Assembly: GCF_963676685.1 (NCBI RefSeq)
Contig: NC_092354.1
Location: 38,162,193 to 38,226,192 of the forward strand
Reading direction: 5' to 3'
Length of the DNA: 64,000 bases
Origin: Mytilus edulis
Lineage: Eukaryota; Mollusca; Bivalvia; Mytilida; Mytilidae
Within the stretch, counting starts at the first letter, position 1. Each line of letters starts with the position of its first letter. The notes under the pieces were generated by a model. That model made no database searches. It was not told where the DNA came from and saw nothing but the letters and a program-made list of their open reading frames with translations. Made by a program: the position numbers and the translations under genes. Below, piece by piece: positions 33,398 to 44,041 of this stretch.

Positions 33398-36300
33398 GTA
33401 AGTTTTATTATTTACATTCAAAAGTCATACCCTTTTGTGTCAATGGTTTTTAGTCTGTTGAACAAGACATACGTATTTTTATGTTTCCGTATTATAGGTA
33501 AACTACCAACGAGTACTCGATTAATTCACCAAGGTGATATGCCTAATAAATACAAAGTATAGGTAGGTCACTAAATGTCGGTATAAACGTCATCATTCGG
33601 TACGGAAAATTTAATATAAGTTCTTTTAAGAAAAGCTTCCACCATATATTACACTGAACTTTTCGAAAACAGCGATTACCAATTAAAGAAAATTTCAAAT
33701 GTTGTTCACGACATACTAAAAATATTATTTTGCATCAGCAAAGTGTATTAATATTGTGTTACTTTAAAATGTAATCTGAAATGGAACATTTTTATAAGAA
33801 ACATACTACTGTGTAAAAAGAACTATTTTATACATTTGTTTCAAAGACATACAAAACCCTCGAATATATATTGGTCACAAGTGAACAAATATGCAGTTCT
33901 TAGTTTGTCATTGGTTCGTGTCCGTTGTATATGTTGTTTTTCTTGTTATTTTATACATACATACATGTAACAGGCTTTTTCTCTCGTTTGAATTGATTTA
34001 CATTTTATCATGATGATAGCAAATATCAGACAAATCAGAAAGTACCTAACAAATTATGTGATTTGATCGTTGGTCATACGGATGAGGCATAATTGCAAAA
34101 ATGTATTAACTTTTAACGTTGTTGGATTTTTTTTTTCATTTCCACATGTTCGTATTTTATGTATTCAACTATAGTATTATAATTTTTATTAGGATGCAAC
34201 TGCCCAAGGCATGACCAATTGTAAGTAAAAGAATTAAAACAACATTCACATATACCATATCAAAATGTTTGAACCAAAGATCTAATATATAATAGCTAAC
34301 GCGCTTTCATTTGTTGCATATTATCAAAAGTTGATACGATAACTGTGCATCTTTAATTTTAACAAATCTTGATCGTCGTTGACTACCGATTATTATTCAA
34401 CTTGTAACCAAGAAACACTGATATATAACTCATGCGCTACACACATTCGTTCGGTCACTTCTTGGATATTTACTATGTTTTAATCCTTTGATAAGTTATT
34501 CTATAGATCTCTTTCCTAGTCCTTCCAAAGCCTGGTGCTTGTCAAGTTCTTCCCCCTGATACCGTCGGAACATGTGCTACAGAATGTGGTGTCGACAGCG
34601 ATTGTCCAGGAGTAAAAAAGTGTTGTCATAATAATTGTGCACATGTTTGCACCTACCCAAGTAAGTCATACATACGATTACAGAATAATTAGATACACCA
34701 TGTTTGAGTTATGTACAATTCGTTACTTTTTTAATCAATCGGGGATGAGACACTATAAAAGAGGGACGAAATATACCAGAGTGACAGTCAAACTTATGAA
34801 TCGAAAATAAACTGACAACGCCATGACTAAAAATGAAAAGAACAAACAGACACACAATAGTACACATGCGACAACATATAAAACGAAAGAATAAGCAACA
34901 CGAACCCCACTAAAAATAGGGGTGATATCAGGTGCTCCGAAAGGGTAAGCAGATCCTGCTCCACATGTGGCACCTAGATATTAAATAGGAAAATGATATA
35001 AAAATTCACAATTAAGAAAATTGATATATTCGAAAACATGTACATGTCAATGAAACAGAATTTACTAGTATCAGCAATATTACGCATTTAAACAGCAACA
35101 TATTTGTAATGTTTCTATCTTAGATAAATTAATAAATGGTTCATGCCCACTTAGTTCTGGTTTCTCTTTTCTTGATCTGCATGAAATAATGTTGACCTAC
35201 GCTAAAGAAAAGAAAACCACTAATTCCTATCCCCATTGCTTTCTACTGTGTATTCCTAATTATTTGTTGAACACCTCTTTATGATGAATTCGTAGATACA
35301 AGTAAACCAATAAATTAAAGGTTTAACGAAATATACAGATTTCACAACTGCAACGCTTGTGTTACGGTATATCTCCATTCGAGACAGTTACATTTAAATA
35401 TTTAAAGCGTGAGGCTTGTCAAGCATTTCACACAATTTTAAAATAAACTGTCGAGAGTGAAGAAATATCGTAATACACAAATTATAGTGATGAAACCTGT
35501 GTCTCTAATTATATTTATCCCTCCTTTTCAAAGACTTGCAGAAAGCTGTGTACTTTTTATGTGACGTCATTATGCATGGTTGCCTTTTTTCATGACTTCA
35601 CAGTATGAAATTTCAAAACCAACTAAGAAAATTTAACATCACAATTAAGTTTCGACCAATCATTTGCCGAGAACAGATTTTGCACTAGTGAGGAGCAATA
35701 TTTTTTTTCACACCGATCAAGAAATGTAAAAAGCACAAAAAATAGAGAAATATTTTTTACAACCTCAGTTTCATCAATTATTTCATCTTGTAGAACCTGA
35801 ATTATGTCTGACGTGCTGTGGGCCACCTCCTTGTTGTAATACCTGCATAAGTAAGTAGCATATTTAGAAAATTTCAAGGCTTAATTTGAACAGATTAGTT
35901 ATTTAGTATTTTAATGTTTATTTTAAGTTAAATTTGATTTAAACATAGTAAGATAAAAGTGAGGATTGTTAATCTAACTGTTTTAGTATTTACATTTTGA
36001 TGTTTCTGTAATGTTTTTAAGAATATTCATTAATTCAAGTTTTCTTCAGTACCTTTTGTGTTAAAGTTCTCATGACTTTAATTGATAAACAGTCGAAATC
36101 GACCATGCACAAATTTCGTTGTAGAAGGATCTACATACAGCACAAACAACATTTTCCTATATATATATACATAGATAACCTTTTTAGCTCACCTGACCTG
36201 AAAGGTCAAGTGATCTTTTCTCATCACTTGGCGTCCGTCGTCTGTAAACTTTTACAAAAATCTTCTCCTCTGAAACTACTGGAACAAATTTAACCAAACT

Positions 36301-38550
36301 TGGCCACAATCATCCTTGGGGTATCTAGTTTAAAAAATGTGTCCGATGACCTGGCCATCCAACCAAGATGGCCGCCATGGCTTAAAATAGAACACAGGGG
36401 TAAAATGTATATTTTGGCTTATATCTTTGAAACCAAAGCATTTAGAGCAAATCTGACATGGAGTTAATTGTTGATCATATCAAGATTTATCTGCCCTGAA
36501 ATTTTCAGACGAATCAGACAACCTGTTGTTGGGTTGCTGCCCCTGAATTGGTTATTTTAAGGAAATTTTGCAGTTTTTGGTTATTAACTTGAATACTATT
36601 ATAGATAAAGATAAACTGTAAACAGCAATAATGTTCAACAAAGTAAGACCTACAAATAAGTCAACATGACCAAAATTGTCAGTCAACCCCTTAAGGAGTT
36701 ATTGCTCTCTATAATCAATTTTTAACAACTTTTCGTCATTTTTTGTAACTTGTACAAAAATCTTCTTCTCTGAAACTACTTGGCCAAATTTATCCAAACT
36801 TGGCCACAATTATCATTGTGGTATATAGTTTAAAAAATGTGTCGGATGACCCCGCCTACCAAACAAAATGACCGACATGGCTAAAATTAGAACATAGTGG
36901 TAAAATGCAGTTTTTGCTTTATATCTTTGAAACTAAGACATTTAGGGCAAATCTTTTAAGATTTAAATGTCCACTAGAATAAGATCTATCCCCTCACAAA
37001 TTTTCAGATGAATCCGACAACCCGTTGTTGGGTTGCTGCCCTAAAATTGGTAATTTTAAGGAAATTTTGCAGTTTTTAGTTGTTATCTTGAATACTATTA
37101 TAGATAGAGATAAACTGTAAACAGCAATAATGTTCAGCAAAGTAAGATCTACAAATAAGTCAAACATGATCAAAATTGTTAGAGGACCCCTTTATAGTCA
37201 ATTTTGAATAACTTTTCGTCATTTTTGTAACTTGTACAAAAATCTTCTTTTCTTAAACTATGGGCCAAATTTAATCAAACTTGGCCGCAATCATTACTAG
37301 AGTATCTATTTCAAAAAAGTGTCTAATGACCCCGCCTACCAACCAAGATGGCCGACATCAGTAAATACAGTAACAGGTGAGCGACACAGGCTCTTGAGAG
37401 CCTCTAGTTGTTATTTTCACAGCTTGTGAATTCGGAGAACCTTTCCCAAATGTATACTGCCGTAGAAGTAGCCAATTAGTTTGTGCTAAGAGTTTTTACT
37501 GTAAGAAAGTCTCCCCTTCGGATGACAATGGAGTTTGTTGTAAAGGTAATGTGTATTCGTCCATTTGAACTAATTATGTAATCTATAAGTTAATTGTAGA
37601 ACATTTTAATTGGCATTAATCATCTCTAACAAAATAATCTACGGATTGACATTCGATTTGAAAGTCACCGCTGATACTTGTGTGAACGAAACGCGTATCT
37701 GGTGTACACATATTTTATCATGGATTATGAAGAGTGTGTTGACTGTACCATGTTTTATTCAGATTTCAAAATATTTACTGCAAATTATGTATTGCGAGGT
37801 TTGTAATAATGATAATATTACGACTACTTGAGTATTGCAATAAAAAGAATCCATATTATGATATGAAATACTTATATCTTAATGTAGCTTTCCCTTCAAT
37901 TTCAAATAATAAGTGGACGTACAAATTTCTGTTATTTCAATCCGACAATTGCCTGTCCTTGACCTTTCATCGTGATTTGACCGAAACTGCGCCATACGAA
38001 TATTTGACGACCGGTAGAACAAATATAGCACAAACGATGTACTTTCGAGAGGTACATGATTTAGCCGTATGTTAGTTGAATGCATTAAAAATGAAATTAT
38101 ATGGTTGATGTCACTCGTTTAATGGCATGATCTGTATACAAACTGGTTGCAACATTGTAACTGAAAGAGCCTGCGTTAGTCCCACTAATCGAATCAATTT
38201 CAGCTTCTGGCAGCTTCTGTTTTCAATTGAATTTTGATTATACATTCGTTGTTTTAAGTCGTTCATCCGTTTCACGCTTATGAACTGTAAATAATAATTT
38301 GATCTGTTTTATCTTTATTGCCAGTTTATCGGATTCACATACTGTGTTAACCAGTGTATGTTTGTGAATTGTTTTCTAACCTTGAATTAATATATTTTCT
38401 TTTTCAGTTCCCCATTGTCCAGTTGATCCAAGTCCTAATTCCAACTGTTATGGACATTACCACAGATACTGTAGCGATGATTCGGCATGTCCTTTAAGGA
38501 CAAAGTGTTGTAAACAGGGATGCTCATACAAATGTGTCGATGCGGTTTAA
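33350..38550 (+). CDS. Gene A: secreted WAP/lustrin-module protein, 179 aa, six exons
   Basis: The exons are 33350-33397, 34193-34220, 34520-34660, 35794-35850, 37423-37545 and 38408-38550, all with GT-AG borders and phases that join into one open frame of 179 codons plus TAA. The product has a signal peptide, a short linker, a WAP domain, a 19-residue cysteine-rich insert, a lustrin-type cysteine domain and a C-terminal WAP domain. WAP domains are four-disulfide modules found in protease inhibitors, antimicrobial proteins and the nacre protein perlwapin; lustrin-type modules occur in nacre proteins. Introns carry Penelope-like and TIR-ended repeats. It is a tandem paralogue of gene B. The function is inferred only at the level of a secreted disulfide-rich protein. 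AATAAA sequences occur near 38820-38855. Confidence 0.85.
34193..34220 (+). CDS. Gene A exon 2: 28-bp linker exon
   Basis: Lies between TTTTTATTAG and GTAAGT, encodes DATAQGMTN plus one base, and changes the phase from 0 to 1. It has exactly the same length and phases as gene B exon 2. The signal peptidase site may fall here. Confidence 0.75.
34520..34660 (+). CDS. Gene A exon 3: WAP domain
   Basis: The 141-base phase 1-1 exon encodes KPGACQ, GTCATECGVDSDCPG, KKCCHNNCAHVC. The eight cysteines, in the order C, C, C, C, CC, C, C, are the complete four-disulfide WAP pattern, with the usual KPG start and DxDC motif. Confidence 0.92.
34745..34985 (-). repeat. 3' part of a Penelope-like element in gene A intron 3
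   Basis: TATAAAAGAGGGACGAAATA, GACAACGCCATGAC, AGCAACACGAACCCCAC and CTCCACATGTGGCAC are the inverted complements of phrases at 56975-57212, downstream of the RT relic. The insertion is antisense to the gene. Confidence 0.7.
35385..35790 (+). repeat. Intron stretch homologous to gene B 46485-46865
   Basis: Phrases such as CGAGACAGTTACATTT, GTGACGTCATTATGCAT, GACCAATCATTTGCCGAGAA and TTTCACACCGATCA recur in the same order at 46485-46865 in gene B. This is residual homology from the duplication that made genes A and B. A GTGACGTCA (CRE-like) site is kept in both. Confidence 0.7.
35794..35850 (+). CDS. Gene A exon 4: 19-residue cysteine-rich insert
   Basis: Acceptor TCATCTTGTAG, donor GTAAGT, phase 1-1. 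It encodes PELCLTCCGPPPCCNTCI, six cysteines in 19 residues. It is not a known domain to me; it may be the remnant of a longer module. It keeps the frame whether included or skipped, so alternative splicing is possible. Confidence 0.65.
36184..37409 (+). mobile_element. Element with GCTCACCTG inverted ends in gene A intron 4
   Basis: GCTCACCTG at 36187 is matched by CAGGTGAGC at 37374-37382, followed by GACACAGGCTCTTGAGAGCC. Inside are nearly three tandem units of about 490 bases, each starting TTTTACAAAAATCTTC or a close variant and holding AACTTGGCCACAAT and TAAAAAATGTGTC. No transposase. This family is common in bivalves. Its right end reaches within about 14 bases of the exon 5 acceptor. 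Confidence 0.75.
37423..37545 (+). CDS. Gene A exon 5: lustrin-type cysteine domain
   Basis: The 123-base phase 1-1 exon encodes CEFGEPFPNVYC, then VCAKSFYCKK and GVCCK. The CxxGxP...C...C....YxC...GxCC pattern is the lustrin-type cysteine-rich module. Gene B has an exon of exactly the same length and pattern at 62017-62139. Confidence 0.8.
37650..37720 (+). repeat. Degenerate hammerhead-like motif
   Basis: CTGATACTTGTGTGAACGAA and ACGCGTATCTGGTGTA have the order of a type I hammerhead (CUGAUGA, stem II, GAAA, stem III, UA), but the CUGAUGA box is altered. Probably a decayed retroelement terminus in gene A intron 5. Confidence 0.45.
38408..38550 (+). CDS. Gene A exon 6: C-terminal WAP domain
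   Basis: Acceptor TTCTTTTTCAG; encodes PHCPVDPSPNSNCYG, RYCSDDSACP, TKCCKQGCSYKC and ends VDAV with TAA at 38548. Eight cysteines in WAP order; the first loop is shorter and the usual KPG is missing. Confidence 0.88.
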
Positions 38551-39829
38551 TTGTTCATTTGTTTTATCTTTTTGAAATTTAGAACATGCATTTAAATGTA
38601 AGATTCGTTGACATTAATAATTATTTGTGCAAATTGGTGGAAAAGAAGCAGATGATTAATAATTACATTAAAACGCAGTCTACTTCTGATTACTATGACA
38701 GTTATCAAACCAAATAACCCTGGTATAAAAGGAGGTTAACGTACAGTTAAACATTTTCAAATCCCCCTTATGACGACACCAAAAGTGACTCTCTGTTTAA
38801 TTGATCATTAGTTTACTTAATAATAAAACCATGTTTTGAATATCTGAGTTCAATAAACAAACTCTGATCTTTGTAGTTTTATATTATAAATGTAAACTCG
38901 ATAAAAACTATAAAACTGCAAAAAGATATAACAATCAAACGGTTCAAAATACATCTTTTTACATGTATATTATACTGATGACAGTCCAAGTTTCTTGTTC
39001 TTTGATTTAATTTAATGAGTCGTATTCTGATCCCTTTTGGATATATTGATATTGATTGATTGTGTGTTAGCTTTACCTCTATAGGGTTGACAAAGAAGAA
39101 GGAGGGGATATGTATAATGTATTATATAGAAAAAGTTACATGTATTGGATGGAGTCAGAAACTGAACGGAGCACCCAAATAGTTGAATCAAGCTTTGATA
39201 GTTCATTTCTCGCATATAACATGTTATTGGCCTCAAAGTCCCTCTTATGACATGATCTTTATGTATATTATTACATTCCGCACTGTCGAACGAATGCCCA
39301 CAAGAATTGTACTGTGGTCGAAAGATTGATGGCTGTATTTTTAATCTACAGATAATTCGTAGTAAAACATTTATTTTAAACTGGATTTCTTCTACTCAAA
39401 AACATTTAAAGAAAAGCTTCACATCAAACAATGAATTGTTTTTTTTTTTTATTTACACGCAGTGAACCAATATTTCATCTTATTGCATAGCTTTGCGTAG
39501 AATATATATTGCACTCGCAGGCTCGTGCAATATAACATTCTACTCGGGACAATATTCCTCAATATGTGTGCAATAACCCTATTGACGTAGAACTGATAGT
39601 ATCAGAGAAATAACAATAACAAGAAACATTTTCTAGTGACGATAATATTAAGTTCCCGTATGACATGTTTATGTCGTAATGTTATATAACTGTTTGTGGT
39701 TATGGTGCAGGTTGGCGAATGTTAAACGTTTAGAGCCACTGCATTAGTCTGCACCTATCATAATTTAGGAACCTAATGTTCACGGAATATCGTTTGTTGA
39801 TAAGTTTTTCTCTTTTTTTTTTTTATAGA
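38551..39829. other. Gene A 3' UTR and spacer
   Basis: AATAAA-type signals near 38820 and 38852 probably end the gene A transcript. Further on I see only AT-rich spacer, including a short inverted repeat ATTGCAC...GTGCAAT near 39510-39533. Confidence 0.4.
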
Positions 39830-39849
39830 TTAGAGCAACCGTGTTCATG

Positions 39850-40030
39850 TTTGAATTGTGTACACTAGTCTTTTGGGGATTTGTTTTACTTGCTATTTGG
39901 TGTTAGCAAATTGTCCGTATGGAAGCCACTTACCTTGACCTATAAAGTTTTATTTTTTACACATTGTGACTTGGCTGGAGAGTTGTCTCATTGGTTCTAC
40001 ATTGTTAAACCACATCTTTCGAATTCCATA
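39850..40030 (+). repeat. Dispersed repeat fragment
   Basis: TTGCTATTTGGTGTTAGCAA, TGGCTGGAGAGTTGTCTCAT and AACCACATCTTT belong to the family at 31815, and inverted at 32305 and 61425. Confidence 0.6.
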
Positions 40031-40071
40031 TTTTATACTTCAAACAGTGCGTGGATTTGGTAAACTTCCAA

Positions 40072-40225
40072 ATGACACCACTACACCATTCACCATACAC
40101 CATTACACCATAGTTTTAAATGTTGTACACCATTCATTCACACCATTTTCAATTGTGAGATATACCATTACACCATTCCCTTTACACAATAGCACCATAC
40201 GCAATACACCATTACACCATACACG
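40072..40225 (+). repeat. ACACCATT-rich simple repeat
   Basis: CACCATT, ACACCATT and TACACCATT recur more than ten times at irregular spacing in about 150 bases, a decayed micro/minisatellite. Its reading as protein in the 92-codon frame at 39966-40244 is an accident. Confidence 0.75.
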
Positions 40226-40739
40226 TTTTTTGGGGGGAAGTTAACACCATCCAAGGGCTATATTATCTATTTTGAATCAAATAATTGTATTAAGATCTAT
40301 TATCACAAACAAAGAGCTGTATATAAAGTGCTAACAACCATGTGAAAGACACTATTTGTTATTTCATGTCACATTTTTCTGACAATTGTGTTATGTAAGA
40401 CACAATCAAAAAGAAATATCAAAGATTATTTGTTAACTTGAATCAAATTCAACTGATTGTCTGATATTCATACGAAACATAAATGGATAATGTGGAATTC
40501 ATTGTTCATTTATAAACTAACGTTGAGTCTGCTTACCTTGTTTGGTTATTCTTGCAAAGTACAAACGTTACAGTGAGCTTTAGGTTTCTTTTTGTCTTTA
40601 ATACATTGATAAAACGTCAGCTGAAGGATAAATCTTTTTTTTTAAATAAAGGTCAATTTTCATGTTTCTAACAAGAAAAACTAGATCCGAAATGTTTAAC
40701 ATGTTAAATTATGCACATAAAATGTAAAAGGGTAATGTT

Positions 40740-41310
40740 CAAAAGAGCAGAACACATCCGAAATCGGCCGACAGCGAGGAAATAGCGCACCAGGAGTCGT
40801 GATTTAGCTAGACCCTAAGTGAAAAGGTGTTTTAGTTCAGTGATAAAGAACATAATACAAAATTTCGAAATATATAAATGAAGTAAAATTAAAAATACAA
40901 CAAGAATGATAAAGGCCAGCTGCTCCTGACTTGGTACAGTGACAAACAAAGCGGCGGGATTAAATATCTCTTCTCTTTATACATATAGCCAATAAAGATA
41001 AAATACACAGAGAGATACTCGTCAAAACTCAGTTCAAAACATGTCTGAGTCAGATGTCAGAAATGGTGACAAAAAGAACTAAACAAAATGACAATGACAC
41101 ATAAATTAACAAAGGAATGCTGGCAGTTACTGACATGCCAGCTCTAGACCATAATTAAAATGATTGAAAGGTAATGTCTTTATCAATGAATATCAAGCAT
41201 ATTCCCTTCCGTTAGGAGTTAAATATCTTACCATCATAAAATATAGCAGACGATCATACCAGATAATATGCCTACAACTTGCTATAAAATGAATATGTTA
41301 GTGTCCAATG
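40740..41310 (+). repeat. Dispersed mussel-type repeat, part
   Basis: Phrases such as GCGCACCAGGAGTCGTGATT, TCCTGACTTGGTACAG, AAAGCGGCGGGATTAAAT and TACTGACATGCCAGCTC match an abundant mussel interspersed repeat as I remember it. The order of pieces relative to 41500-41645 is rearranged. Class uncertain. Confidence 0.5.
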
Positions 41311-41499
41311 CAAACACATTTTAAGTTGATTAATATTAAATCCATAATACACCATTTTTAATTACCTGACAACAGTATCGTGACTATGGCCCTTCTTAAA
41401 GTCTGTTTAAAGGTTTTTAAGACTTTCAGGTGAATACTGTCATTTTGGGTGCTTTGTAAAGAATATTACTATAAAAGATTGGATGGGGAATAAAATTGA

Positions 41500-41650
41500 A
41501 AAATGGAAATGGGGAATGGGTCAAAGAGACAACAACCCGACCATAGAAAAACCCACAGCAGAAGGTCATCAACATGTCTTCAATGTAGCGAGAAATTCCC
41601 GCACCCGGAGGCGTCCTTCAGCTGGCCCCTAAACAAATATATACTAGTTC
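41500..41650 (+). repeat. Dispersed mussel-type repeat, second part
   Basis: AAATGGGGAATGGGTCAAAG, ACAACAACCCGACCATAG and CGCACCCGGAGGCGTCCTTC. The first two phrases recur at 44850-44935 and, weakly, at 21335-21372. Confidence 0.55.
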
Positions 41651-43729
41651 AGGGATACTACCTGAACGTATAAGATGTCTACATATTGAAATATATTTAC
41701 GATTGATGTTCTTGAACCGATGATAAAATTCAGTAAATTATTTTCTAACTTGTGATATCGAAAACCCTAGTGATATTTTTTTCAGTAATACATTTATTTC
41801 CTACTCTAAAATATAATACGTTGTTACATTCACACGCTAATCCTACAAGATATATAAATACCATAAGGGAACGTCACCATCTAAAAGTAGATAATAATAC
41901 TAGTAAATCAAAAATATGTTATCATAGATGTTGGTATTAAGCATCCCATTAAGGATATAAATATCAAGATCAAGCAAATGGCAGTGTTCATTGTTTGTAT
42001 TAGCTTTATTTTAAAAAAGATCCATCCGGATCAATTTCTTTAGTTTACCTACTGAATCGACATTATTGAGAACCAACTCATCCAACTATTCAAAAGTATT
42101 ATTTAATGTTTGTATCAAATGTTGTTTCGATGGGTCTTTGCCTGTTCTATTCATAAGTTGTAACTCATAACAATACAGAGTCCGGTTAGCAGTAAGTGGT
42201 GCTCAGTAAATCCTCATTGGATTCCACTTGACGAAATACGTTTTTTCCAAAGCGAACAAAAAAAGTATCGAAGCAAGTCCGATTAACATAGGTATAATGA
42301 TTGTTGTTATAAAAAATGACATATAAATTCGCAGTCTGATTTTTAAATGCTCATGTAACTATATGTGTCATTTTTATTCTTAATGAAAGTATGAGGGAAG
42401 GGGTATATAGGCTAGAAAAAAAATTTGGACAGATTCAATATCAACAGTATAGTCATACAATTTATCAGGTACTTCTAACGAATTATTGCCACTTCAAAAG
42501 TAATTAATTCCACTATCTTCAAAGACCTATTTGAAAAAGTGTAGAATAGATAGGCTTAAAAACGAAATCAATCAATATCTGTGAGGTGTTTTGTTCAGCT
42601 TCGAAAGACATTATATAGTAACATTTTAATTGTATTTGGTTATACTTGTAAAGCAGTAGCTTAAAGTTTATGTTTGTTTAAACATATGTCTTTTTTCGAA
42701 ATGGAGTCAGATGGAATGATGGTGAATTTGTGAATTCCCTTTTCAGAACCACAATGTAAAACAAACCATCAGCATTAATGATAGTATAAGCAGCTTAACT
42801 AACCGGTACACAAATAAATTACTCGGCAAGTTCTTTTAGTTAATGTGTGATACGAGAAATAGGGTTATTATAGTTGTTGTTAGGATTAAAATGTACATTT
42901 AAAAAAATTGTTGTTTACGTAAATCAACTTTGTTCATTACTGAATTTAAAAAAGAGTTCAAAGATTTTTTGTCATTTTTTTCTTGATTTATCAATTTCAA
43001 GCTACAAGTACATAGTGAGAAATGGATAACGTCATATATGTCTTAATATTATATTCATCTATGTGATGTTTATCTGATTTAAAGGATGACGTTTCTCGAT
43101 TTATTCAAGTCGTACTTTTTGAATTATTTGAGTTTGTTTGAAAAATACACAATCTGTTCATTTTTTTTTAAAGAAAATGCCAGAATTAGAGTAAAGGGAA
43201 TATAGAATGAACTTCGAATAGATAAATCAAAGTTTATAATTTAAAAACGGAAAGTTATTTATTAAATAAAAAAATCAAACACTTCTAATGAATGTCGCAT
43301 TTCTGCCTTGATACAAGCATGTTGTTATAATGAACTGGGAGGATTAAACCTGGATTAATATATTGACAATTACTATGCGAAATCACGTTTTTTTTTTACC
43401 GAATTCATTTTCAAATTTTGTTGGTTACTTCACTTAATTATTGTTCAGTGTTCATGAATATACCAAGGGTACGTCACTTAACAATTAAGAAACAATTTTA
43501 CATGTTGTGCGTAGGAAGCACTTTATTTAAACTTCTGCAGATATTTGTAACAACCGGAAGTATAATTGAAGAAACTAGTTATTTCAATGAATAATTTTCG
43601 AGTTTTTTTATACCAGTAGCCACATTAAATTTCACGGTTTGCACTCTTGTTTGATATGACATATATATCTAGCATCGATATCCTTATCATTCTTTTCTAA
43701 TATACATTAATGCTTTAACTGCAATATGT
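41651..43729. other. Spacer between genes A and B
   Basis: No coding frame or repeat recognised. From about 43560 the sequence becomes homologous to the region upstream of gene A. Confidence 0.4.
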
Positions 43730-43748
43730 TACGTCAATTTGCTAAGTA
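43730..43748 (+). promoter_or_regulatory. Conserved upstream block of gene B
   Basis: Identical to the 19-bp block at 33071-33089; 264 bases before the ATG. See that entry. Confidence 0.5.
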
Positions 43749-43993
43749 TCTAGAGTAATTATGTCTATAATAATAGGTTTTAAATGTACAATTGTTTATA
43801 AAACTGCATTTTTTTGCGGATTTAACTTGCTGACTATTATAAATATGTGTAATTTACCTTAAATAACTATTATGACGATATGATTTTTATTACATAAATA
43901 TTCTTAACAATTCAACGATATCTATAGGCGGTAGACTGTAAAAGTAGCTACATATTCTTAGCTTTGAAACCAGAACAATTTTGGAAGCTGATC

Positions 43994-44041
43994 ATGTTGT
44001 ATATGTGGATATATGTAACGATAGCTATACAAATTATTCAA
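43994..44041 (+). CDS. Gene B exon 1: signal peptide
   Basis: Encodes [16 protein letters not shown], then GTAAGT at phase 0. The length of 48 bases and the preceding AAGCTGATC match gene A exon 1. Confidence 0.8.

Noticed and set aside
39966..40244. 92-codon frame with many THHY-like residues
   Set aside because: It is the translation of the ACACCATT simple repeat.
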